A stretch of DNA of 6,286 bases from Phycisphaerae bacterium (GTDB lineage: Bacteria; Planctomycetota; Phycisphaerae; Phycisphaerales; UBA1924): assembly GCA_016794945.1 (NCBI GenBank), contig JAEUIX010000068.1, positions 1-6,286 on the forward strand. The letters run 5' to 3'. The notes beneath the pieces were generated by a model, which saw nothing but the letters and a program-made list of their open reading frames with translations, was not told where the DNA came from and did not search any database. Made by a program: the position numbers and the translations under genes. Of this stretch, positions 1 through 5,590 are shown piece after piece. The first letter of the stretch is position 1, and each line of letters opens with the position of its first letter.

Positions 1-1
1 C

Positions 2-112
2 GTCGCGGTCAAGGACGCGTCGTGCCCGCTGTTCAGCGTCCAGGGGGTACGTGCCGAGCTGCCGCCCGCGTCGGGGGCGCGGCCCGCGCGCGCGCGGGCG
101 TCTGCGGCCTAG
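2..112 (+). CDS. Upstream fragment of the GH35-like hydrolase gene, ending at an in-frame amber codon
   Basis: The frame starting at base 2 is open from the window edge to TAG at 110-112 and encodes 36 residues, beginning VAVKDASCPLFSVQGVRAEL and ending in a Pro/Ala/Arg-rich stretch. Of the 20 codons in 2-61, 18 end in G or C, against 9 and 15 in the other two forward frames, so this is the coding frame. The same frame continues after the stop with more linker-like sequence (PGKGKAAPAATTPPA) and then the globular domains of the next entry. I therefore read this as the upstream part of the same gene, split by a nonsense codon or a base error. The start and the catalytic barrel, if present, lie outside the window. 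The alternative is a genuine 3' end of a separate gene, which is less likely because the linker character is the same on both sides. Confidence 0.55.
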   Translation, partial: VAVKDASCPLFSVQGVRAELPPASGARPARARASAA

Positions 113-157
113 CCGGGCAAGGGCAAGGCCGCCCCCGCCGCGACGACTCCGCCGGCG

Positions 158-1306
158 GTGCAGGTCGCCGCTTCGACGCGGACGCCTCCGTCGCCCGCGA
201 TCGAACGGTGGGAGATCGCGCCGGCGGCCGACTACGTCTCGGGCGGCAGCGCGCGGTACGCGTCGATCGCGGGCCCGGCGGACCTGGCGGCGCTGGGCGC
301 GCCGTTCGGGTACGGGTGGTACCGGGTGCAGCTCAAGGGCGCCGCGCCGCGCCGGGCCCACGTCGCCTGGCCGCAGTCGGCCGACCGGCTGCACGTGTTC
401 GTGGACGGCACGGAGCTCGGGGTGATGGGCGAGGGGCCCGGCGCGCGCGCCGAGCTGACCTTGAACCTGACGAAGCACCCCCAGACGCTGGTGGTGCTGG
501 CGGAGAACGCCGGACGGTTCTCCGGCGGCAACCGTCTGGTCGAGGGCAAGGGCCTGCTCGGGCACGCCTGGGAGGTCGAGCCGCTTCGCTTGGGGCGGGC
601 GACGCTGACGCGCGGCGAGCCGATGGAACCGCTGGCGTTCCGCGCGCCGATCTTCGGCGTCAGCGAGGGCGAGGCGACGGACGCGGCGCGGATCGCCTGG
701 AGCGTGAACCGGCGCGGGAAGAACCCGATCGTGGTGACGTGCGGGCCGGTGTCCACCCGCGGCGTGCTGCTGGTCAACGGCCAGCCGCACCGGTGGTTCG
801 ACGCGGGCGAGCCGTGGAGGACGTTCCTGGATGAATCGGTCCTTGGGCGCGGCAGCGTGGAGCTGTCGGCGGCGGTGCTCGGCTCGGCGGAGGAGTCGCT
901 GAAGGAACTGGGCGAGTCGCTCGGCGGGTCCGAGTGCGTGGAGAACCTGACGGCCAAGGCCGAGTGGTCGTTCGCCAAGTGGGAGCGGCCCGGGGCCGAC
1001 GCGTACAAGCCGTACAAGGTGAGCAAGCACGGCGGGCCGGTGTGGTGCCGCGGGTGGTTCTCGACGCGCCCGGGCGCGCCGTCGCTGCGGGTGGTGTGCG
1101 CGGGGCTGAGCAAGGGGCAGGTGTACGTGAACGGGCGTCACGCGGGGCGGTACTTCACGGCGACGGGTCCGGGGCACGAGGTGGGCCCGGGGCTCGGCGT
1201 GTTCGTGCCGTCGGCGTGGCTGACGCACGAGAAGCCCAACGAGCTGATGATCTTCGACGAGCACGGCTACGGCCCGTCGAAGGTGCGGCTGGCGTTCGAG
1301 GTGTGA
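158..1306 (+). CDS. Probable GH35 beta-galactosidase, C-terminal beta-sandwich domains (5'-truncated frame)
   Basis: This 382-residue frame (numbered from GTG at 158) resembles the C-terminal jelly-roll domains of family 35 glycoside hydrolases, which remove terminal beta-galactosyl residues from glycans. Around residues 48-140 lies a galactose-binding-like fold: FGYGWYRVQL, then LHVFVDGTELG, then LVVLAENAGRF and a GKGLLGHAW motif, as in the domains after the GH35 barrel. A second such domain follows at about residues 290-380: WCRGWFST, then GLSKGQVYVNGRHAGRYF, then GVFVPSAWL and NELMIFDEHG, close to the family's typical 'W-G-K-G-x-x-x-VNG-x-x-x-GRYW' ending. The catalytic barrel with its two glutamates is not in the window. 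No Shine-Dalgarno sequence precedes GTG 158, and coding-like sequence extends back to base 113 and, beyond the TAG at 110-112, to the window edge, so this start is only a computed one. The gene is probably an interrupted remnant or a readthrough/base-error case. Family assignment is from remembered motifs; another sugar-binding-domain hydrolase is possible. Confidence 0.7.
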   Translation: MQVAASTRTPPSPAIERWEIAPAADYVSGGSARYASIAGPADLAALGAPFGYGWYRVQLKGAAPRRAHVAWPQSADRLHVFVDGTELGVMGEGPGARAELTLNLTKHPQTLVVLAENAGRFSGGNRLVEGKGLLGHAWEVEPLRLGRATLTRGEPMEPLAFRAPIFGVSEGEATDAARIAWSVNRRGKNPIVVTCGPVSTRGVLLVNGQPHRWFDAGEPWRTFLDESVLGRGSVELSAAVLGSAEESLKELGESLGGSECVENLTAKAEWSFAKWERPGADAYKPYKVSKHGGPVWCRGWFSTRPGAPSLRVVCAGLSKGQVYVNGRHAGRYFTATGPGHEVGPGLGVFVPSAWLTHEKPNELMIFDEHGYGPSKVRLAFEV

Positions 1307-1311
1307 AGCGG

Positions 1312-1327
1312 CGGCGCGTCAGCGCCG
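1312..1327. terminator. Small hairpin at the convergent gene ends
   Basis: A perfect 6-bp inverted repeat (CGGCGC, loop GTCA, GCGCCG) begins 6 bases after the hydrolase stop codon and contains the stop codon (TGA, 1319-1321 on the - strand) of the PDZ gene. It could act on transcripts from both sides, but neither strand shows a U-tract, so it is not a canonical intrinsic terminator. With only 12 bases between the two genes, the transcripts may overlap. Confidence 0.3.
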
Positions 1328-2530
1328 GGGCATCTGCGCATCCAGACGCAGCAGGGCCTCGACGCGGGCGATGCGCCGGTCGGCGTCGAGCAGGGCCTGC
1401 TGCCGCCCGGCCAGCGCCTGCACGACGGCCTGGCGCTCGTCGGGCTTCAGCGCGGGGTTGGCCAGCCGCTGGGTGAGGACCATGATCTCGGTCTCGAGCT
1501 GGGCGCGGCTGCTGGTCAGGCGCTGGTACTCGCCGATCAGGCGCGGGTCGGCCTGGGCCTGGCGCTGCGGCGGCTGCTGGCGGATCACCTGCTGGCCGTT
1601 TGGCCCGATCTGCACGACCACCCCGCCCTGGCCCTGCTGGATGGGCACGCGCTGGCCGTTGATCCACAGCTCCTGGCGGACGACCACCGGGCCGTTCGGA
1701 GCGGCGCCGGGCACGATGTCGCTGGCGGCCGCGCCGTCGTCGGCGTCGTGGATCGTCTGCCCGCCGCGCGGCTCGCCGCCGACGGCCAGCAGCGGCGTGT
1801 GGCTGAAGGCGCGGGTGTTGAAGCCGGGCTGGCGTGCCGCGAAGTCGCGCTCCCACGGTTCGTCCGCGCCGGCGATCCTGATCGGCGCCGCGGTCGGCTC
1901 GAAGGCGGCGCGGCGCTCGAGCCACGCGGCCTGAAGGTCCCATGAATCCATGCGTGCCTGGGGCAGGTCGGTGAACTTGCCCAGTGGGACCGCCAGTCGC
2001 AGGTCCTCGCCGTTGCGCCGGATGGTCATGTCGAGCGACTGGCCCGGATCGCGCGAGAGGATCTTGGGCCGCACCACGCCCCAGCCCTCTTCGGTCACCG
2101 ACTGGTCACCCACGCGGATGATCTCGTCGCCGGGCTGCAGCATCGCCGCCGCCGGGAACGCCGGGAAGGTCTTGGAGATGACCGCGCGGCTGGGCTGAAG
2201 GCTGTCGAACTGAACGCCCAGGGCGGCGCGCGGCGCCGCGTAGAACTTGGCGCGTGCGGCCTCGATGAGCCGCGTGCGCTGCTCGAGCGTGAGCGCGGGG
2301 TTGGCCAGTGCGCGCTCGACGTCGGCGATGGGGATCTCGGTCCGCTGGGACAGTTCCAGCGTCGCGGCCTCGCGCTGCGGGAAGGAGTCGGCCCCCAGGC
2401 GAGCGACGAGCTCATCGATCGAGGTCGGTCCGGGCGTGTCGAGTCCGGAGGCCCCGGCGGTGAAACCGGCGGCGGCCGCGAATGCGGCCAGGGCCATGGA
2501 CCGGCGGGAGCGCTGGCGGGCCATACGCAC
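1319..2530 (-). CDS. Exported PDZ-domain protein of unknown function
   Basis: This 403-residue protein starts with an Arg-rich segment and a hydrophobic stretch (about residues 11-27, cleavage plausible near AGASG), so it is probably exported. The motif SRRSMAL could be a Tat signal, but Sec is equally possible. Residues 36-95 form an alpha-helical region (IDELVARLGADSF, REAATLEL). Residues 100-186 look like a PDZ domain: RAALGVQF, a hydrophobic core, PGDEIIRVGDQSV at 133-145, and a closing strand MTIRRNGEDLRLAVPLG. Residues 190-325 are low in recognisable structure and Gln/Pro-rich near the end (IQQGQGGVVVQ). Residues 330-395 form a charged helical, probably coiled-coil, segment. No protease triad or other catalytic motif is visible, so it is more likely a binding or scaffold protein of the envelope than a protease. 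Two starts are possible: GTG at 2528-2530 or ATG at 2522-2524. Neither has a clear Shine-Dalgarno sequence, and the ATG would leave a normal signal peptide. It lies 128 bases downstream of yicC. Confidence 0.75.
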   Translation of the reverse strand: MRMARQRSRRSMALAAFAAAAGFTAGASGLDTPGPTSIDELVARLGADSFPQREAATLELSQRTEIPIADVERALANPALTLEQRTRLIEAARAKFYAAPRAALGVQFDSLQPSRAVISKTFPAFPAAAMLQPGDEIIRVGDQSVTEEGWGVVRPKILSRDPGQSLDMTIRRNGEDLRLAVPLGKFTDLPQARMDSWDLQAAWLERRAAFEPTAAPIRIAGADEPWERDFAARQPGFNTRAFSHTPLLAVGGEPRGGQTIHDADDGAAASDIVPGAAPNGPVVVRQELWINGQRVPIQQGQGGVVVQIGPNGQQVIRQQPPQRQAQADPRLIGEYQRLTSSRAQLETEIMVLTQRLANPALKPDERQAVVQALAGRQQALLDADRRIARVEALLRLDAQMPRR

Positions 2531-2537
2531 AATGGTA

Positions 2538-2571
2538 CCACCACGGTGGGCCGGCGGTGGCAGCCGCCGGC
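2538..2571. promoter_or_regulatory. Inverted repeats in the yicC-PDZ gene gap
   Basis: Two adjacent dyads occupy the part of the gap nearest the PDZ start. The first is CCACC-AC-GGTGG (2538-2549). The second is an 8-bp perfect stem, GCCGGCGG, with loop TGGCAG and CCGCCGGC (2550-2571). Read on the - strand, the larger stem lies about 90 bases after the yicC stop and about 20 bases before the GTG start of the PDZ gene. It could be a terminator, though there is no U-tract, or a protein-binding or leader structure. A TACCAT sequence at 2533-2538 on the - strand resembles a weak -10 element and would give an almost leaderless PDZ transcript, but no -35 element is evident. The rest of the gap, 2572-2659, is very G/C-rich with short self-complementary runs and nothing else I recognise. 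Confidence 0.25.
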
Positions 2572-2659
2572 GACGGGCCGGGCCGGCCGGGACCCGCGGG
2601 CAGGGGGGTCTCGGAAGATGGGCAGGGGCTGCAAGGCGTCGGGGTTCGGGGCCGGCGGC

Positions 2660-3550
2660 CTACTCGGCGTTCTGGACCTGTTCCTTGATGCGGTCGATGG
2701 CGCCCTTGACCTCGACGATGGCCTTGGCGATGTCCGAATCGGCGGACTTGCTGGCGATGGTGTTGGCCTCGCGGAGCATCTCCTGGGCGAGGAAATCGAG
2801 CGTGCGGCCGACGGCCTGGCCGCCGTTGGCGGTGAGCAGCTCGGTGTACTGCTCCAGGTGGCCGGTGAGGCGCTTGATCTCCTCGGAGATGTCCGAGCGC
2901 TCGGCGTACACGGCGATCTCGCGGATGAGGTCGCCGGGCTGCACGGCCAGCGACGCATCCTTGATCATCATGTCCATGCGGGCCTTGAGGCGGTTCTCGT
3001 AGTCGGCCACGGCCTGCGGGGCGCGCGAAGCGATCACGTCCAGGTGCCGGCGCATCACGTCGCGCTGGGCGATCAGGTCCTGCAGCAGCGCGGCGCCCTC
3101 GCGGGCGCGCATCTCCAGCAGCCCGGCGCACGCGCGGTCCAGCAGTTGCATGTACGCCGCCCGGGCGTGCGTCAGGCGGGCCTCCTCGTCGTGCGGCGGC
3201 TGCAGCACGCCCGGGAGCGTCAGCAGGGAGCCGAGGTCGATCGCCACGCGCCCCTCGCGCACCTGCGGCACCTGCTGCAGCTGCTCGATGTACCGGCCCA
3301 GGGCCGGGGCGTTGATCGTGTACGCGGCCTTGGCCGAGGCGTCCGTGCAGGTGGCGCTCAGCGTCACCGAGCCGCGGCGCAGGCGGTGGCGCAGCTGGCT
3401 TTCCAGCTCGGCCTCCAGGCCCTGGAACATCTCCGGCAGGCGGATCAGGGCCTTGAAATAGCGGGAGTTGAGCGAGCGCAGCTCCAGGAAATAGTGCACG
3501 CCGTCGGCGTTCATCGACGCCTCGCCGAAGCCGGTCATGCTGCGGATCAT
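2660..3550 (-). CDS. yicC: YicC-family endoribonuclease
   Basis: The 296-residue protein is full length for the YicC family, whose E. coli member is an endoribonuclease implicated in RNA turnover and small-RNA decay. It opens with the family signature MIRSMTGFGEA and has ELRSLNSRYF (23-32). The C-terminal family domain is well preserved: AERSDISEEIKRLTGHLEQY (216-235), GRTLDFLAQEMLREANTIASK (248-268) and the closing IKEQVQNAE (288-296). The start is secure: ATG 3548-3550 is preceded by GAGGAG (complement of 3556-3561) at 5 bases, and it fits the family's N-terminus. It follows secG by 37 bases on the same strand, so the two are probably co-transcribed. In many bacteria yicC is followed by gmk; here the next gene encodes a PDZ protein instead. 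The product is expected in the cytoplasm. Confidence 0.93.
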   Translation of the reverse strand: MIRSMTGFGEASMNADGVHYFLELRSLNSRYFKALIRLPEMFQGLEAELESQLRHRLRRGSVTLSATCTDASAKAAYTINAPALGRYIEQLQQVPQVREGRVAIDLGSLLTLPGVLQPPHDEEARLTHARAAYMQLLDRACAGLLEMRAREGAALLQDLIAQRDVMRRHLDVIASRAPQAVADYENRLKARMDMMIKDASLAVQPGDLIREIAVYAERSDISEEIKRLTGHLEQYTELLTANGGQAVGRTLDFLAQEMLREANTIASKSADSDIAKAIVEVKGAIDRIKEQVQNAE

Positions 3551-3555
3551 GCGGG

Positions 3556-3561
3556 CTCCTC
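3556..3561 (-). promoter_or_regulatory. Shine-Dalgarno sequence of yicC
   Basis: On the - strand this reads GAGGAG, five bases before the yicC ATG. It is the clearest ribosome binding site in the window. The tpiA, zinc-ribbon and PDZ genes show none. Confidence 0.7.
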
Positions 3562-3587
3562 GCGTGCGGGAAGGCGGTCGAAGGCGG

Positions 3588-4172
3588 TTACTTCGGCGCG
3601 CCCGGATTGGCGGGCGGGGTCGACGCCGGCGCGGTCGAGGCCGGCGGGGTCGAGGCCGGGGGGGTCGAGGCCGGGGGCGTTGTCGCCGGTGGGGCGGTAT
3701 CGCTCGGCGCGGGAACCGGCGCGGGCGCGGGCGTCGGAGCCTTGTCGGGCTCGGCGGCCTTCTTCGCGGCGTCGCTGCCGGCCGGCGGCGTGAGCGGAGC
3801 GCCCGCGGGCGGGCTGGCGGGCGCCTCGGGCGAACTGGCCGCGGGGTTGCTGGCCGGCGCCACCGACGGCCGCATGGCGAAGGTGAGCGAGACGGCGAAG
3901 ATGAGATACAGCACGAAGACGATGATCGTGGCGACGGTCAGGGCGTCGCCCGTGCGGGTGCCGAACGCGGTCTGCCCCGAGCCCGCGCCCGCGCCGAACG
4001 CGCCGGCCAGGCCGCCGCCCTGCGGCTTCTGGATGAGCACGGCCAGGATGAGCAGGATGCACGCGCCGAGGAACGCGGCGAAGAGCACGCCGCGGAACAC
4101 CTGCCCCCAGTCGAAGGCGAGCGTGAGCGTGGCGAGCGAAGCGGGCAGGTTCGGAAAGTGTTCGAGCAGCAT
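3588..4172 (-). CDS. secG: SecG preprotein translocase subunit with a long Pro/Ala-rich C-terminal tail
   Basis: SecG is the small accessory subunit of the SecYEG channel that moves unfolded proteins through the inner membrane. The core fits: a first membrane helix at about residues 25-47, the conserved loop QKPQGGGLAGAFG (48-60) leading to GSGQTAFGTRTGDALT, and a second helix at about 79-99. SecG proteins are commonly around 75-110 residues, while this one has 194. The extra part, from about residue 101, is almost entirely Pro, Ala, Ser and Thr with a few charged residues, and ends in repeats of the type TPPAS. If the topology follows E. coli SecG, the tail faces the periplasm. The ATG at 4170-4172 has a GGAG (complement of 4183-4186) 10 bases upstream, a rather long spacing. 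It lies 212 bases after tpiA and 37 before yicC. Confidence 0.88.
   Translation of the reverse strand: MLLEHFPNLPASLATLTLAFDWGQVFRGVLFAAFLGACILLILAVLIQKPQGGGLAGAFGAGAGSGQTAFGTRTGDALTVATIIVFVLYLIFAVSLTFAMRPSVAPASNPAASSPEAPASPPAGAPLTPPAGSDAAKKAAEPDKAPTPAPAPVPAPSDTAPPATTPPASTPPASTPPASTAPASTPPANPGAPK
3613..3687. repeat. 15-bp tandem repeat inside secG (five units)
   Basis: Five consecutive 15-base units start at 3613, 3628, 3643, 3658 and 3673, with a + strand consensus close to GGCGGGGTCGAGGCC. The middle units differ by one or two bases and the last (3673-3687) is the most diverged. On the - strand each unit encodes five residues of the TPPAS/TAPAS type, so any gain or loss of a unit keeps the secG frame. 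The repeat forms the extreme C-terminus of the protein. Confidence 0.85.
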
Positions 4173-4384
4173 GGGTCAGAAGCTCCGGCGACCGAAGGGG
4201 CGGATGATAGGGGGCGAGCCTGTCGCGTGCCCATCTGGGGCAAAGGCGGGATCGGAGCCGGGGGTCTGCTTGGTGCGGTTGTCGAATCGTCGTCGTTCCC
4301 GCCGGGCGGCGGCGATCGCGAACCTGCGACGTTGCGTCCGGGCGGCGAACCGTCCATGCGGGCGGGGTGGGCCGAGCGCGGAAC
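4173..4384 (-). other. 212-base gap between tpiA and secG, possible promoter region
   Basis: This is the longest gene-free stretch in the - strand cluster. I see no U-tract terminator after tpiA and no RNA gene. On the - strand a TATCAT sequence (complement of 4204-4209) resembles a -10 element and would place a transcript start roughly 25 bases before the secG ATG. No good -35 element lies 17 bases further upstream (GGGCAC at 4227-4232). A short G/C dyad sits at 4299-4309. A small open frame running through the gap (4357 down into secG in another frame) looks non-coding. A secG promoter here is a guess. Confidence 0.25.
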
Positions 4385-5167
4385 CTACCCCGCCTTGGCC
4401 GCCGCCGCCGCGGCGCAGATCGCGACGAACTCGTCGGCCTTGAGCGAGGCCCCGCCGACGAGCGAGCCGTCGACGTCGGGCTGGGCCATGAGCGCCTGCG
4501 CGTTGGCGGCGGTGACCGAGCCGCCGTACTGGATGCGCAGCGCATCGGCGGCGGCGCGGCCGAACATGTCGGCGACGACGGAGCGGATGTGCCGGTGGGC
4601 GCTCTGGGCGTCGTCCGGGGTGGCGGTCTTGCCGGTGCCGATGGCCCAGACCGGCTCGTAGGCGATGACGACCCGCGCCAGTTCGGCCGGCTCGACGGCG
4701 CGCAGGCCCAGCCGCACCTGCCGCTCGTTGACGGTATCGGTCTGGTCGGTCAGGCGCTGCTCGAGCTTCTCGCCGACGCAGAGGACGACCGACATGCCGG
4801 CGTGCAGCGCCGCCCGCAGCTTGAGGTTCACCAGGTCGTCGCCCTCGTGCATCACGTGCCGGCGCTCGCTGTGTCCGGCGAGCACCCAGGCGGCCCCGCA
4901 GTCCTTGAGCATGCCGACGGAGACCTCGCCGGTGAAGGCGCCCTTCTCGGCGTGGTAGCAGTCCTGGGCGCCCAGGGCCGTCGCGCCACTGGCCTGGGCC
5001 AGCGCCGCGGCGACGTCGCGCAGGTAGACAAAGGGCGGGAAGACCACGGTCTGCACGCGCCCCAGGGGTGCAACGCCGGCCGCCACGGCGCGGGCGAGGA
5101 CCACGGCGGCGGCGTGGTCGGTGTTCATCTTCCAGTTGCCGCCGACGATGGGTGTGCGCACGGTCAT
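4385..5167 (-). CDS. tpiA: Triosephosphate isomerase
   Basis: This cytoplasmic glycolytic and gluconeogenic enzyme interconverts dihydroxyacetone phosphate and glyceraldehyde 3-phosphate. The 260-residue product is the normal size for the family and has the complete active site: Asn11 and Lys13 in GGNWKMN, catalytic His99 in VLAGHSERR, catalytic Glu171 in AYEPVWAIGTGKTA (which includes the phosphate-gripping loop 6), YGGSV at 214-218 and DGSLVGGASL at 233-242, the last having Ser where Ala is usual. The C-terminus is an Ala-rich run (CAAAAAAKAG). The ATG at 5165-5167 places the first strand as expected, although no Shine-Dalgarno sequence is visible in the 30 bases that separate it from the upstream zinc-ribbon gene. 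secG follows on the same strand, an arrangement found in many bacteria. I see nothing to suggest loss of function. Confidence 0.96.
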   Translation of the reverse strand: MTVRTPIVGGNWKMNTDHAAAVVLARAVAAGVAPLGRVQTVVFPPFVYLRDVAAALAQASGATALGAQDCYHAEKGAFTGEVSVGMLKDCGAAWVLAGHSERRHVMHEGDDLVNLKLRAALHAGMSVVLCVGEKLEQRLTDQTDTVNERQVRLGLRAVEPAELARVVIAYEPVWAIGTGKTATPDDAQSAHRHIRSVVADMFGRAAADALRIQYGGSVTAANAQALMAQPDVDGSLVGGASLKADEFVAICAAAAAAKAG

Positions 5168-5197
5168 AGGCGACGAGCGTAGCGGCGGCGGAATGGC

Positions 5198-5578
5198 TCA
5201 GCCGGGGCCGAACACGCTCAGCCAGGTTTCGCGCACCTGACGGGGTTCGGCGGGCTGGCCGCACTCCGGGCAGCGGCCCGGCGAGTCAAGCCCGGTCAGC
5301 GGGTGGAAGCAGCGCGTGCAGAGCAGGTGGTCCGCCGCGGCGCAGGCGCGCGCGAGCCTGCGCCGCAGCACCAGCCCCCGGACGAGGCAGAACACCAGCC
5401 CGGAGATCACCAGGCCGAGCAGCCCCAGCGCGACCGCGACGGGCATCTGGCGGCCCAGAGCCAGGTGCACGCCCCAGACCGCGGGGATGACGAAGCCGGC
5501 GACGAACGGGAACACCTCGATCAGCAGGTGCTGTCGAAGGACAGGCCGTCCCAAGAAGCGGACCAGGCGCAGCCCCAT
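5198..5578 (-). CDS. Small membrane protein with a C-terminal zinc ribbon, function unknown
   Basis: The 126-residue protein has two predicted membrane helices, about residues 22-42 (EVFPFVAGFVIPAVWGVHLA) and 47-69, followed by a basic patch (RRRLAR). A four-cysteine zinc ribbon follows: Cys87-x2-Cys90 and Cys103-x2-Cys106, with a 12-residue spacer containing GLDSPGR. The basic patch after the second helix suggests that the ribbon faces the cytoplasm. Zinc ribbons with a GL-x-x-PGRCPECG core recur in many planctomycetal membrane proteins, mostly of unknown role, which is the main lineage clue here. No enzyme motif is visible. The ATG (5576-5578) lies 12 bases after the stop of the Bax inhibitor-1 family gene, and tpiA starts 30 bases downstream, so it is probably part of one transcript. 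There is no Shine-Dalgarno sequence; a CCGGGCCCGG palindrome occupies that position. Confidence 0.75.
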   Translation of the reverse strand: MGLRLVRFLGRPVLRQHLLIEVFPFVAGFVIPAVWGVHLALGRQMPVAVALGLLGLVISGLVFCLVRGLVLRRRLARACAAADHLLCTRCFHPLTGLDSPGRCPECGQPAEPRQVRETWLSVFGPG

Positions 5579-5580
5579 GA

Positions 5581-5590
5581 CCGGGCCCGG
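5581..5590. repeat. Perfect 10-bp palindrome in the 12-base gap between two genes
   Basis: CCGGGCCCGG fills almost the whole space between the stop codon of the Bax inhibitor-1 family gene and the ATG of the zinc-ribbon gene, where a ribosome binding site would be expected. Without a loop it is more plausible as a chance G/C palindrome or a binding site than as an RNA hairpin. Confidence 0.4.

Noticed and set aside
232..1113. Long open frame on the - strand opposite the hydrolase gene
   Set aside because: Its predicted protein is Ser/Pro/Arg-rich with no recognisable motif, and it mirrors a + strand frame that has clear GH35-like domains. Such shadows are expected at this G/C content.
1155..1943. 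- strand open frame with Arg/Ala/Pro-rich product spanning the convergent junction
   Set aside because: It overlaps the PDZ gene in another frame, crosses into the hydrolase gene and has only random-looking low-complexity content.
3613..3687. CRISPR-like or mobile repeat array
   Set aside because: The 15-bp units are contiguous with no spacers and are in frame within secG, so they are a coding tandem repeat.
2546..3793. 415-residue open frame on the + strand across yicC and secG
   Set aside because: It runs antisense to two well-recognised genes, has a repetitive His/Gly/Ala/Arg-rich product and no motif. It is an artefact of G/C-rich coding on the other strand.
4173..4384. Small RNA or riboswitch before secG
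   Set aside because: No recognisable conserved riboswitch core, terminator hairpin with U-tract or tRNA-like fold could be seen; only short G/C dyads expected by chance.
3607..4443. Gly/Ala/Val repeat protein on the + strand (AGGVEAGGVEAGG)
   Set aside because: The repeats are the antisense reading of the TPPAS repeats in secG, and the rest of the frame has no recognisable feature.
4367..5182. 271-residue open frame on the + strand opposite tpiA
   Set aside because: It lies exactly antisense to an intact triosephosphate isomerase, and its composition is Gly/Val/Asp/His-rich without domain structure.
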